This document shows, piece by piece, positions 53,641 to 62,158 of a stretch of 64,000 bases of DNA. Position numbers and translations under genes: made by a program. Positions within the stretch are counted from its first letter, which is position 1. Each line of letters starts with the position of its first letter. The notes below the pieces were generated by a model, which was given only the letters and a program-made list of their open reading frames with translations, made no database searches and was not told the DNA's origin. Source of the stretch: Tsukamurella tyrosinosolvens (GTDB lineage Bacteria; Actinomycetota; Actinomycetes; Mycobacteriales; Mycobacteriaceae); the NCBI RefSeq assembly GCF_900104775.1, contig NZ_FNSA01000003.1, forward strand, positions 4,154,001-4,218,000, read 5' to 3'.

Positions 53641-53847
53641 GACAGATTCGTCTACCTTTCTCGCAGCGGTTCCCATGCATCGCCGGCGCTCTGGTGCCCT
53701 GACGAATCAGGGCCTGGAACGTCCGACGGTGGGCCTACTACGAAGCAAACCGTCCTGCAATACCGTTGCACTGCAGGGATTCCGGACCGGCGAACCGGTT
53801 CGGGGAAGTGCGCCGGCCGTGCTCGAAGCACGACAGGCAACCTCACT

Positions 53848-53877
53848 AGTGTAGAGAAAGTGCCGGTCAGAGTCGAA
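53848..53877 (-). promoter_or_regulatory. sigma-A-type promoter of rpsH-rplO
   Basis: Minus strand TTCGAC (53872-53877), 18 bp, TACACT (53848-53853). It closely resembles the rplN promoter and gives a ~200-nt leader with several short inverted repeats (GAACCGGTTC, GTGCTTCGAGCAC), room for S8 feedback control. Confidence 0.6.
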
Positions 53878-53923
53878 TCGGCGGCTCTTGTCCCCCGGCG
53901 CCGGGGGGCCTAGCGTGAGGATC

Positions 53924-54310
53924 ATGTCCTCGGTGAACGATCTGGTCCGCGATCCCCGGCTCTATCAGGCGGCCGCCGCCGGGCAGGCGGTGGACGCCGC
54001 GATGTGCATCCAGCCCATCCCGTACGTCGCGAAGTGCCTCGACGACGTCGGCTGGCCCGACGGTGGCCGCTGGTTCTTCCCCGTGGTCAAGGGCGCCTCG
54101 GCGCTCGGGCTCGCGGCGGCCCCGCGGTGGCCGGGACTGGCCCGGCTCACCGCGATCATGCTGACGCTGTACTTCTGCACGGCCGTCGGGCTGCACGTCC
54201 GGGCCCGCGACCTGCGACTGAACTTCGCGGCGGCCTCGTCGCTGCTGCTCTTCTACGGCGCGCTCGCGGCGACGGGTCCCCGGGTCAGTTCACCCGCAGC
54301 GTCGTCGTGA
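53924..54310 (+). CDS. DoxX-like small membrane protein
   Basis: A 128-residue protein with three or four membrane segments (WFFPVVKGASALGLAAA, LTAIMLTLYFCTAVGLHV, AASSLLLFYGALAATG), DoxX-like. ATG is 7 bp after TAGCGT (53911-53916), leaderless. Its 3' end overlaps the convergent OsmC gene by 26 bp. Confidence 0.7.
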   Translation: MSSVNDLVRDPRLYQAAAAGQAVDAAMCIQPIPYVAKCLDDVGWPDGGRWFFPVVKGASALGLAAAPRWPGLARLTAIMLTLYFCTAVGLHVRARDLRLNFAAASSLLLFYGALAATGPRVSSPAASS

Positions 54311-54800
54311 CCGGCGTCGGGTTCTGGGTGAGGTCCAGGACCGGGCAGTGCGCGTCGACGGTGTCCGTCAGCTCGCGGTAGCGCTCCGCGGAGTCCGGGC
54401 CCGTGATGTCGACGGTGACCCGCACGGCGGTGAAGCCCGGCCGGACGGTCTCGTCGAGGCCGAAGAAGCCGCGCACGTCGAGGTCGCCCTCGGCACTGAG
54501 CTTGAGCTCGTCGATCGTGATGCCGAGCTTGTCGGCGTAGAAGCGGTAGGTCACGACCTGGCAGGACAGGAGCGCGCCGAGGTACGCCTCGACGGGGTTG
54601 ATCGCGGTGTCGTCGCCGCCGAGCGTCGGCGGCTCGTCGACGACGAGGGTGTGCTGGCGCGCGGTGGTGACGCTTCCGACCGTGCCCTGCGGGACGGCCG
54701 TCGCCGCGAAGACGACGTGCGCGTTGGCGGTGTTGCGGGTGACGGCCTGGTCGGTCGCGTCGATGATGGCGGCGAGGGTTCCGGTGGCGGATGCGGTCAT
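54285..54800 (-). CDS. OsmC-family peroxiredoxin-like protein
   Basis: A 171-residue OsmC/Ohr-like protein. The two active-site cysteines are visible in GALLSCQVVTYRFYA and VDAHCPVLDLTQNP. Such proteins reduce organic hydroperoxides. Start ATG 54800 has CAGGAGTG upstream. Confidence 0.92.
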   Translation of the reverse strand: MTASATGTLAAIIDATDQAVTRNTANAHVVFAATAVPQGTVGSVTTARQHTLVVDEPPTLGGDDTAINPVEAYLGALLSCQVVTYRFYADKLGITIDELKLSAEGDLDVRGFFGLDETVRPGFTAVRVTVDITGPDSAERYRELTDTVDAHCPVLDLTQNPTPVTTTLRVN

Positions 54801-54909
54801 GGGGCACTCCTGGGGTCGGGCGGCGGGTTCCTTCGCGGAACATATGTCCGTTCCCGGGGCGGCACAGCTGTTGCGTTCAGCGTGATTCGGTGCCGATACG
54901 CTGAGCGGC

Positions 54910-56133
54910 GTGTCCACCTTCCTCACGGTCGCCCTGCTCGCGGTGTTCACCACGGTCGGCCTGGTCGGGGCCGTCGCGTCCGACGGTGCCGCCGCCCTCG
55001 TCTGGGCCGTCGGGACCGTCGTGGTCGCGGGCGTGCTGGCCCGGCGGCTGCGGTCCGCGCCGCCGGGGATGGGGCTCGTCGCCGCGTTCGTGACCGGCAT
55101 CCTCGTCGTGTCCGCCGGCCTGCCCGCCGCGATCCTCCTGACCGAGACCGGCGGGCGCGGAGCGCCGGTCCTCGGGTCCGACAAGGGCGAGGTCGACCCT
55201 TCCGCCGAGCTGCGTCGCGCCCTCGCGAAGGCGGGCGAACTGCTGCCGGGCGGCGCCGACTCGATCCTGTCGATCGACATCGACGGGTACTCCACCCAGG
55301 TGTACGTGCTGAACCTGGCGAAGGGGCAGCGGATCTACGCGAACTACTCGCAGTCCAGCGACGAGTGGCACGAGCCGAGCAGCACGTCGACCAACGACCG
55401 GATCGACGCCGCGTTCCCCGCCGCCGAGCTCGCGAACCTCGACCTGACGGCGGCGAGGAAGAATGTCGACGACAGCGCGCGGGGACTCGGCGTCGATCTG
55501 TCCAAGCGGTCGTCGTCCGACGGCGTCGTCATCGCGCGGCGCAGTGCCGACAAGAAGCTGGTCGCGACGTACGACCTGACCTCGCGGGTGAAGTTCGAGA
55601 CGGACCGGGCGGGGAACCTGCCCGACAACCTGGCGCTCGCGAAGGTCGACGGCCTGCTGCCGACCGCCGAACGGCTGCTCCGCGCCCACGGCGTCGACCC
55701 CACGAAGCCGGTCCTCGACGAACTGAAGTACCGCGTCTTCGCGGAGAACGCGTCCACCGTCGGCTCGGCGGATCCCGGCACCGTCGATATCCGTCTCAGC
55801 GGCGCGGGCGGCCGGGGCGGAACGCTCAAGGAGACCGTCGGACGGTTCCCCGAGGTGCGGCTGTACGCCTCCTCCGGCACGAACAGCCGGGCGTTCCCGC
55901 TCACCACGATCACGGCCGACGGCATCGAGAAGGCGCGCGCCGACCTCGAACGGCGCTCCTCCGTGCCACCGATCGACGCGCACGCGATCTCGCTGGAGGT
56001 GGAGGGCGACACGACCTCCCCCGGCTGGATGCGCGGCGGACTCCCGCCGTTGCTGCGGCTGGGCCTCGGCCCGGACTCGGACGATCAGGCCTACTTCCGC
56101 CCCGACGGCACCTTCGTCAAGGCCGCGCCGTGA
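54910..56133 (+). CDS. membrane-anchored hypothetical protein
   Basis: A 407-residue protein with three N-terminal membrane segments (about 1-80) and a ~320-residue extracytoplasmic domain (SAELRRALAKAGELLPGGAD, GYSTQVYVLNLAKGQRIYAN). I do not recognise the family. GTG start 7 bp after TACGCT (54897-54902), leaderless. It abuts the convergent glycosidase without a gap. Confidence 0.7.
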   Translation: MSTFLTVALLAVFTTVGLVGAVASDGAAALVWAVGTVVVAGVLARRLRSAPPGMGLVAAFVTGILVVSAGLPAAILLTETGGRGAPVLGSDKGEVDPSAELRRALAKAGELLPGGADSILSIDIDGYSTQVYVLNLAKGQRIYANYSQSSDEWHEPSSTSTNDRIDAAFPAAELANLDLTAARKNVDDSARGLGVDLSKRSSSDGVVIARRSADKKLVATYDLTSRVKFETDRAGNLPDNLALAKVDGLLPTAERLLRAHGVDPTKPVLDELKYRVFAENASTVGSADPGTVDIRLSGAGGRGGTLKETVGRFPEVRLYASSGTNSRAFPLTTITADGIEKARADLERRSSVPPIDAHAISLEVEGDTTSPGWMRGGLPPLLRLGLGPDSDDQAYFRPDGTFVKAAP

Positions 56134-57330
56134 TCAGGTGCGCGCGGTGGTGAGGCGGCGGACCGTCGCGACCTCGGCGTCCCTATAGGGGCGACCGTCG
56201 GGCCAGAGCAGGTCGTGGAACCACTGCTGCGGTTGCCGCGCCCCGACGTAGGGCTGCTTCCACGAGTCCCACGGGTAGTAGGTCTGGCTGCGGCCGGCGA
56301 CGAAGCCCCACTGGTAGGCGTCGATGTTGAGCTCCTTGCAGATCGGCAGGATCGTCTCGATCGTGCTGCCCTGCGGCCGGGCCATGTACTCGGTGAGGAG
56401 CATCGGGCGGCCCAGCTTGGCGAGGTCGGCCGCCATCGCACGGAACTTCTCCGGCGGGTCGTAGCTGTGGAAGCTGATGACGTCGGACTGTTCCAGCTGG
56501 ATCGCGCGGATCTCCGGCCGGGTGTCGGCCCAGACGCCGGAGGTCAGCGGTTGCGTCGGGTTACCGGCGCGGGCCCACGCGAAGGCCTGGGGCAGCAGTT
56601 TCGCCACGCGGGCGACCTTGTCGGGAGGGCTCAGCGGGTACGAGTCCGCGAGGTTCTCCGGCTCGTTCCACACGTCCCACGCGACCACACGGGGGTCGTT
56701 GGCGAAGGCCTTGACCACGCCGGTCGCGTAGGCCTGCAGGCCCGCGGTGTCGGCGTTCGTGAGGCCCGCGGCGCCGGGGCTCTGCACCCATGTCGAGTTG
56801 TGCACGCCGGGCGTGGGTTCGCGCTGCACGCCGGGCTTCGGGTTCGGGTCCCAGCACGAGTCGAACAGCACGAACATGATCTTGATGCCGTTGTTGTGGG
56901 CGATCGTGAGGAACTGGTCGAGCCGCTGCACGAGGCCGGTGGGGTCGGCGGTCCACAGCTGATCCTGCAGGAAGACGCGCATGGTGGTCATGCCGAGGCC
57001 GCGGGCCCAGCCGAGCTCGAGGTTCATCCGGTTCGGGTCGAAGGTCTGCGCCTGGAACATCTCGAACTGGTTCCCGGCGTTGGCGTTGATGTAGTTGGCG
57101 CCGACCATCCAGGGGTTCTGGGTGCGCCACTGCTGCGCGCGCTCGGGGGTCCACCGCGCGGCAGGCCCGGCCGGCGCCGCGCCCGGTGCGGCCGCTCCCG
57201 GGGTCGTCGGCCCGACGGTGCCGCCCGCCCCCGCCCCCGAGCCCGGGTCGGCCGCCGCCCGCGCAGCCATCATCACGGCCGGCAGCGCGGCGGCGGTCCC
57301 CAGCAGAACCCGTCGAGTCACAACAGTCAC
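56134..57330 (-). CDS. exported glycoside hydrolase, GH5-like (cellulase/mannanase fold)
   Basis: A 398-residue TIM-barrel glycosidase. The acid/base Glu lies in WDVWNEPENLAD and the nucleophile Glu in MLLTEYMARP. The N-terminus has a twin-arginine-like signal (TRRVLLGTAAALPAVMMAAR) and a Pro/Gly linker. Substrate unknown. GTG 57330 is 6 bp after TATGGT (57337-57342); GTG 57321, directly before the RR motif, is an alternative. Confidence 0.86.
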   Translation of the reverse strand: MTVVTRRVLLGTAAALPAVMMAARAAADPGSGAGAGGTVGPTTPGAAAPGAAPAGPAARWTPERAQQWRTQNPWMVGANYINANAGNQFEMFQAQTFDPNRMNLELGWARGLGMTTMRVFLQDQLWTADPTGLVQRLDQFLTIAHNNGIKIMFVLFDSCWDPNPKPGVQREPTPGVHNSTWVQSPGAAGLTNADTAGLQAYATGVVKAFANDPRVVAWDVWNEPENLADSYPLSPPDKVARVAKLLPQAFAWARAGNPTQPLTSGVWADTRPEIRAIQLEQSDVISFHSYDPPEKFRAMAADLAKLGRPMLLTEYMARPQGSTIETILPICKELNIDAYQWGFVAGRSQTYYPWDSWKQPYVGARQPQQWFHDLLWPDGRPYRDAEVATVRRLTTART

Positions 57331-57467
57331 AACAACACCATACGCAACATCGGTCACAGCTCGGTGAAGGTGCCGCACCGCCGCGCGTCGCGAAACCCGC
57401 CGTCTCCGGGCGCGCGACGAAGTATTCGCGGCGTCACGCAGAATTCGGTCGGTTTCGGAATCGGGTG

Positions 57468-58214
57468 TCAGCCCTCGATGGCCTTGCGGGCCTCGGCCTC
57501 CAACTCGGCGCGGAAGCGGGGCGGCGCGGGGAGCACCCCGCGGTCGACGAGCTTGTCGACGGTGCTGACCACCTGGTTGAGGTACGCGGCCCGCTCGGCG
57601 GCCACGCTCGACGACGCATGACGGTACAGCTTGAGGCCGCGGTCGAGGTCGCGCACGTCCTCGTCGGCGAGACCGGCGGATCCGGTGCTGCGCGCGTGCC
57701 GGTCGGCGGCGTACCAGCTGGTCCGCAGGTCGGTGACGGCGTCGACGTACTCCGCGGCCGCCTCGTCGCCGGGGTACTCGTCGGTGCGCAGGGCACCGGC
57801 GTGCTCCAGCGCGTCGTGGAAGGCGATCACCTTCGGCGAGCTGAAGTCCCACATCGCCGGGAATCGCAGCAGCATCTCGGGATCGAGTTCGTAGGCGGCG
57901 TACTCGCCGAGCACCGTGTCGTGCCGGCCGGCGGCCCGGTCCCACAGCGCGCGTCCCGACGGTGGGGCCGGCTGCGCGCGCGGGCGCTCCGCGCGCGGAC
58001 GCTCGGGGGCGGGCTTCACGTCGACGAAGCCCAGCGGATCGTCCCGTCGCACCGCGGACGGGTCGCCGGGCCCCGCGAGCAGCACGACCATGCCGACGAT
58101 CAGCGCGCCGGCCAGGAACAGCAGCCCGATGGGACCGACGAACCGGGTGCCGATCAGGGCGACCGCCGCGACGCCGAACGCGCCCGCGAGGACCGTGTTA
58201 CGCATCGGAATCAC
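57468..58214 (-). CDS. membrane-anchored hypothetical protein
   Basis: A 248-residue protein: two N-terminal membrane segments (AGAFGVAAVALIGTRFV, LLFLAGALIVGMVVLL), a Pro/Arg linker, and a helical C-terminal domain (EYVDAVTDLRTSWYAADRHA). Similar genes occur across Mycobacteriales with no function. Start GTG 58214 or the in-frame ATG four codons later. Confidence 0.7.
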   Translation of the reverse strand: MIPMRNTVLAGAFGVAAVALIGTRFVGPIGLLFLAGALIVGMVVLLAGPGDPSAVRRDDPLGFVDVKPAPERPRAERPRAQPAPPSGRALWDRAAGRHDTVLGEYAAYELDPEMLLRFPAMWDFSSPKVIAFHDALEHAGALRTDEYPGDEAAAEYVDAVTDLRTSWYAADRHARSTGSAGLADEDVRDLDRGLKLYRHASSSVAAERAAYLNQVVSTVDKLVDRGVLPAPPRFRAELEAEARKAIEG

Positions 58215-58235
58215 CCACGCCCCACAGCGTAGTCG

Positions 58236-59576
58236 TCAGGCCGCGAGCGCCTGCTCCCCCACCGGACGGGGCACGACGGCACCGTCGGGCGACGGGGGGC
58301 GGGCGATCCGCGCGTAGGCGACGACCATGGTGCCGGCGGTGCCGAGGAGAGCGACGGCGGCGAGGTAGCCGCTCTGCGCCATGGGCACGCTGAGGTAGCG
58401 GATCGCCAGCAGGATCGCGGCGAATGCGAGGGCCCCGCCCACGACGGTCGCGATGCGACGGGGGTGCCAGCCGTCCTCGGGGCGGACCAGCGCCGCCTCG
58501 AGGGTCAGCGCGAAGACGAGGCCGGCGATGAGGTCGACGCCGTAGTGCGCGCCGAGGCCCAGCGTCGCGGAGATCGTGCACACCCACCAGAAGACGCCGA
58601 ACAGCTTGAGCAGCCGCGGGCCGCGCAGCGAATGCAGCAAGATCGCCGTCGCCCAGGCGGTGTGCAGGCTGGGCATGCAGTTGCGGGGCGCCGCCTGGCT
58701 GAAGTACGCGGAGACGGGCTCGAGCGACGTGGGCACGACGTGCGGCCACACGTTCATCCACCCGGCACCCACGACCTCGTTGCCGAAGGCGTACGCCGGC
58801 CCCACGACGGGGAACAGGAAGTAGACGATGGGGCCGATCGCGCCGATCAGGATGAACGACTTGACGATGTGGTGCCGCGGGAAGCCCTCGGTGGAGCTGC
58901 GGCGCAGCTGGAAGAACGCCACGACGGCCGCGCCCACCGGCAGGTACGTGTACACCTTGGTGATCAGCCACAGGTACCAGCCGTGCTCGTGCACGAACCG
59001 GCCCATCACCCACGACGGGCTGCCGAGCGCGCGGTCCGCGACCTCCACGAAGTGGTCGGCGACGTACGGCAGCGCCTCCATCGTGAGCCCCAGCCACACG
59101 GCCGAGCAGGCGTTGGCGACGATGAGGATCCCGGCGACGCCGGCGGCCTTGTACGCGGCGACCCGCTCGCGGCCGGTGAGCCGCAGGCCCGCGTAGGCGG
59201 CGAGGGCGACGAGCGCCCACATGACGCCGTTGCCGAAGTGCAGGGGTGAGCCGGCGGCGAGCCGCTCGGCGTTGAACAGGATCTCGGTGCCGACGACGAC
59301 GCCGGTGAACGGCAGCCGCAGCCGGGCGGGCATGCACATCAGGGCGAGCGCGAGGGCCGCGATCTTGACCTCGCCGGTGACGGGGCGGCCGACGAAGTCC
59401 TTCGCCAGGCCCTCGATCGGCCCGGCCAGGCCGTAGGCCGTCGCAGCCGCCTGGATCGCGGCGACGAAGACGACGACGGCCAGGACCGCCCACATCCACG
59501 GGCTGTTCCGGAACCCGCTGCGGGTGTGCTCACCGCGCGGACCTCGCGGGAGCGCGAAGTCTGCACGCACCAACAT
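58236..59576 (-). CDS. PAP2-family membrane phosphatase/phosphotransferase
   Basis: A 446-residue protein with about twelve membrane segments. PAP2 motifs are RNCMPSLHTAW (residues 298-308) and AHYGVDLIAG (343-352, His and Asp). The long form with PSLH resembles inositol-phosphotransferase-like PAP2 proteins of actinobacteria. ATG 59576; TATGCT (59586-59591) upstream is a possible -10. Confidence 0.88.
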   Translation of the reverse strand: MLVRADFALPRGPRGEHTRSGFRNSPWMWAVLAVVVFVAAIQAAATAYGLAGPIEGLAKDFVGRPVTGEVKIAALALALMCMPARLRLPFTGVVVGTEILFNAERLAAGSPLHFGNGVMWALVALAAYAGLRLTGRERVAAYKAAGVAGILIVANACSAVWLGLTMEALPYVADHFVEVADRALGSPSWVMGRFVHEHGWYLWLITKVYTYLPVGAAVVAFFQLRRSSTEGFPRHHIVKSFILIGAIGPIVYFLFPVVGPAYAFGNEVVGAGWMNVWPHVVPTSLEPVSAYFSQAAPRNCMPSLHTAWATAILLHSLRGPRLLKLFGVFWWVCTISATLGLGAHYGVDLIAGLVFALTLEAALVRPEDGWHPRRIATVVGGALAFAAILLAIRYLSVPMAQSGYLAAVALLGTAGTMVVAYARIARPPSPDGAVVPRPVGEQALAA

Positions 59577-59674
59577 GAGATGACAGCATAGTTAACAGGC
59601 GGGTAACACTGTGAATCCGCTGCGCGTTTCGTGACGCGAATCGCGTGGTGTCACCGCGTCCCGGGGACGACGAA

Positions 59675-59708
59675 GGGCGCGCACCCCGCCGAAGCGGAGT
59701 GCGCGCCC
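59675..59708 (-). terminator. terminator after rpsZ
   Basis: Arms GGGCGCGCAC and GTGCGCGCCC with an inner CCGC-CGAA-GCGG hairpin, 36 bp past the rpsZ stop. Confidence 0.85.
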
Positions 59709-59744
59709 TCGCGCGAATCCTCCCGAGTCAGGCTCGGGCTTCAC

Positions 59745-59930
59745 TCACCAGCTGCTCTTGTGCACACCGGGGAGCTCGCCGGCGTGCGCCATCTCGCGCA
59801 GGCACACACGGCAGAGGCCGAACTTGCGGAACACCGAGTGCGGCCGGCCGCACTTGTTGCAACGGGTGTACGCGCGAACGGCGAACTTCGGCTTCTTGTT
59901 GGCCTTGTTGACCAGCGCCTTCTTTGCCAT
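59745..59930 (-). CDS. rpsZ: 30S ribosomal protein S14, type Z (zinc)
   Basis: Sixty-one residues with zinc ribbon Cys24-x2-Cys27-x12-Cys40-x2-Cys43 ([17 protein letters not shown]). It is the zinc-containing short S14, last gene of the rplN-rplX-rplE-rpsZ unit. In most actinobacteria rpsH follows directly; here it does not. Confidence 0.97.
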   Translation of the reverse strand: MAKKALVNKANKKPKFAVRAYTRCNKCGRPHSVFRKFGLCRVCLREMAHAGELPGVHKSSW

Positions 59931-59933
59931 GGC

Positions 59934-60497
59934 TCAGTTCTCCTTGAAGGGGAAGCCGAGGTGCTTGAGCAGCGCGCGGCCTTCCTCATTGTTGGTGGCA
60001 GTGGTGACGACGGTGATGTCCATACCGCGCGGGCGGTCGATGGAGTCCACGTCGATCTCGTGGAACATCGACTGCTCGTTCAGGCCGAACGTGTAGTTGC
60101 CGTTGCCATCGAACTGGTTGCCGTTCAGGCCGCGGAAGTCGCGGATACGGGGCAGCGCGATCGAGGTGAGGCGATCGAGGAACTCCCACATGCGGTCGCC
60201 ACGGAGGGTGACGCGCGCGCCGATCGGCATGCCCTCGCGCAGCTTGAACTGCGCGATGGACTTGCGGGCCTTGCGGATCTCCGGCTTCTGGCCGGTGATC
60301 AGCTCGAGGTCCTTGACGGCGCCGTTGATGAGCTTGGCGTCACGGGCGGCGTCGCCGACGCCCATGTTCACGACCACCTTGACGACGCCCGGGATCTGCA
60401 TCACGTTGGCGTAGTCGAACTCGCTGTTCAGCGCGTCCTTGATCTCGGCGCGGTAGCGCGCCTTGAGGCGCGGCTGGGTCTTCTCAGAGGTGGTCAT
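59934..60497 (-). CDS. rplE: 50S ribosomal protein L5
   Basis: A 187-residue L5: [48 protein letters not shown] and the C-terminal [20 protein letters not shown]. Binds 5S rRNA. Confidence 0.97.
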   Translation of the reverse strand: MTTSEKTQPRLKARYRAEIKDALNSEFDYANVMQIPGVVKVVVNMGVGDAARDAKLINGAVKDLELITGQKPEIRKARKSIAQFKLREGMPIGARVTLRGDRMWEFLDRLTSIALPRIRDFRGLNGNQFDGNGNYTFGLNEQSMFHEIDVDSIDRPRGMDITVVTTATNNEEGRALLKHLGFPFKEN

Positions 60498-60498
60498 C

Positions 60499-60804
60499 TC
60501 AGATGTCCTTCCCGTTCTTGCGGGAGATCCGCACGCGCTTGCCGGTCTCCTCGTCGGTCCGGTAGCCCACGCGGGTGGGGTTGCCGTCCGAGTCGACGAC
60601 CATCACGTTGGAGACGTGGATCGGGGCCTCGCGGACCTCGATCCCGCCCTGCGCGGTGGCGGACGTGCTGGTGTGCTTCTTGATCCGGTTGACGCCCTCG
60701 ACGAGGACCTTGTCAGCCTTCGGGAAGGACTCGACGACCTTGCCCTTCGCGCCCTTGTCCGGGCCCGAGATCACGATGACGGTGTCGCCCTTGTGCACCT
60801 TCAT
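60499..60804 (-). CDS. rplX: 50S ribosomal protein L24
   Basis: A 101-residue L24 with N-terminal KOW motif ([20 protein letters not shown]), then [12 protein letters not shown] and the C-terminal [13 protein letters not shown]. One base separates it from rplE and rplN. Confidence 0.97.
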   Translation of the reverse strand: MKVHKGDTVIVISGPDKGAKGKVVESFPKADKVLVEGVNRIKKHTSTSATAQGGIEVREAPIHVSNVMVVDSDGNPTRVGYRTDEETGKRVRISRKNGKDI

Positions 60805-60805
60805 G

Positions 60806-61174
60806 TCAGAGCACCTCCGGAGCCAGCGAAACGATCTTCATGAACTTCTTGTCGCGCAGCTCGCGGCCGACCGGGCCGAAGATGCGGGTACCACGAGGGT
60901 CGTTGTCGTTCTTGATGATGACAGCGGCGTTCTCGTCGAACTTGATGTACGAACCGTCCGGACGGCGGCGCTCCTTGGCGGTCCGCACGATGACGGCCTT
61001 GACGACCTCACCGCGCTTGACGTTGCCGCCGGGGATGGCGTCCTTGACGGTGGCGACGATGATGTCGCCGATGCCGGCGTAGCGGCGCGAGCTGCCACCG
61101 AGCACGCGGATGCAGAGGATTTCCTTAGCACCCGTGTTGTCGGCGACCCGCACCCGCGATTCCTGCTGAATCAC
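60806..61174 (-). CDS. rplN: 50S ribosomal protein L14
   Basis: A 122-residue L14: [40 protein letters not shown], and [20 protein letters not shown]. First gene of the rplN-rplX-rplE-rpsZ unit. Confidence 0.98.
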   Translation of the reverse strand: MIQQESRVRVADNTGAKEILCIRVLGGSSRRYAGIGDIIVATVKDAIPGGNVKRGEVVKAVIVRTAKERRRPDGSYIKFDENAAVIIKNDNDPRGTRIFGPVGRELRDKKFMKIVSLAPEVL

Positions 61175-61275
61175 TGTTGCAGTCTCCTCAGACCTGGATT
61201 TTCATGCGCGCCGGATTACCGACCCGGACACGCGCGGTCCGTCACATGCGGCACAGGGCCGCAGGCAACCCGTCC

Positions 61276-61305
61276 ATGATAGGGGAAGTCGCAGGTAGAT
61301 GTCGA
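61276..61305 (-). promoter_or_regulatory. sigma-A-type promoter of rplN-rpsZ
   Basis: Minus strand TCGACA (61300-61305), 18 bp, TATCAT (61276-61281); leader about 95 nt. Confidence 0.62.
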
Positions 61306-61406
61306 ATCGTGCCCGGTCGGGGTCGTCGGCACACCGTGTTCCAGCCCACGGTTCCGTGCGACGACTCGACAGGAAGCACGGAGCTTCTCCGCCTCGCGGG
61401 GAGCGG

Positions 61407-61820
61407 TCACGCCGTCGGGGCGATGAACTCGTGCCGCAGCTCACTCACGCGGGCGATGTGCTCGAAGTCGTGGTCGGCGGCGAGCACGGTCGCGTCGTTG
61501 ACGATGGCGTACGCGGCGATCAGGATGTCCGCGGGGCCCGCGGCGCGGACGAGCCCGGACGACCACAGGGCGGCCTGCATATCGAGGACGAGATCCTCGT
61601 CCGGGGCGCGCTCGAGGGGAAAGCCCATCGTGATCCGGTCCCGATAGAGCTCGTGCTCGTCGGGCGTTCTCGCGCTGTGGCAGAACTCGAGCACCTGGGG
61701 CGGGCAGGTCACGAACAAGTCCGCGGGCGCGCGCTCGATCTGCCGCAACCGGGTGGCAATCCCGGCATCGCCGGTCGCGAGCCGCGCCCAGACCGAGTTG
61801 TCGACGAGGTAGTCCGTCAC
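61407..61820 (-). CDS. VapC-family PIN-domain toxin
   Basis: A 137-residue PIN-domain RNase. Acidic metal ligands are seen in MTDYLVDNSVWARL (Asp), VLEFCHS (Glu), GPADILIAAYA (Asp) and LAADHDFEHIA (Asp). The GTG start overlaps the VapB stop by 4 bases. Toxin of a complete VapBC pair that cleaves tRNA or rRNA in this family. Confidence 0.92.
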   Translation of the reverse strand: MTDYLVDNSVWARLATGDAGIATRLRQIERAPADLFVTCPPQVLEFCHSARTPDEHELYRDRITMGFPLERAPDEDLVLDMQAALWSSGLVRAAGPADILIAAYAIVNDATVLAADHDFEHIARVSELRHEFIAPTA

Positions 61821-62029
61821 GGCGTCGCGGTCGGATCGACGACGGGCGCGCCGAGACCGTCGGGGAGTCCGGCGAGCTCGGCGATCCCGTCGATCATCGC
61901 GCCCTTCTGCTTCGACGCGATGAGCCGGCGCAGCGCGAGATCGATCACGGAGCGGTTCGAGCGCTCCCCGGTGAGTTCACGCGCCCGCTCGATCAGTCGG
62001 GGGTCGAGGTCGACGCTGGTGACGGCCAT
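61817..62029 (-). CDS. VapB-family antitoxin
   Basis: A 70-residue antitoxin: N-terminal ribbon-helix-helix (AVTSVDLDPRLIERARELTG, NRSVIDLALRRLI) and a C-terminal tail (IAELAGLPDGLG) that would wrap the toxin. It begins 21 bp downstream of an AT-rich palindrome, the likely autoregulatory operator. Confidence 0.9.
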   Translation of the reverse strand: MAVTSVDLDPRLIERARELTGERSNRSVIDLALRRLIASKQKGAMIDGIAELAGLPDGLGAPVVDPTATP

Positions 62030-62049
62030 GGAAACCCACCTTTCGATCG

Positions 62050-62069
62050 CTATATATCCGAGTATATAG
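62050..62069. promoter_or_regulatory. vapBC operator/promoter palindrome
   Basis: CTATATA-TCCGAG-TATATAG, perfect 7-bp arms in an otherwise GC-rich region. The minus-strand TATACT inside it can serve as -10, so VapBC binding would block its own promoter. Confidence 0.7.
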
Positions 62070-62158
62070 ACGACGCGATCTGCGCGCGCCGCTCGGACGA
62101 TCGGATTCGCCGGACCGGGACCTACGCGGTGCGTTCGCGATGCCGTAACTTCATTTTC

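Noticed and set aside
53641-53690. GGAACC near 53669 (minus strand) as a SigM promoter for rpsH
   Set aside because: The sequence 16 bp downstream is ACGA, not CGTC, and it lies inside the rpsH leader after a better sigma-A promoter.
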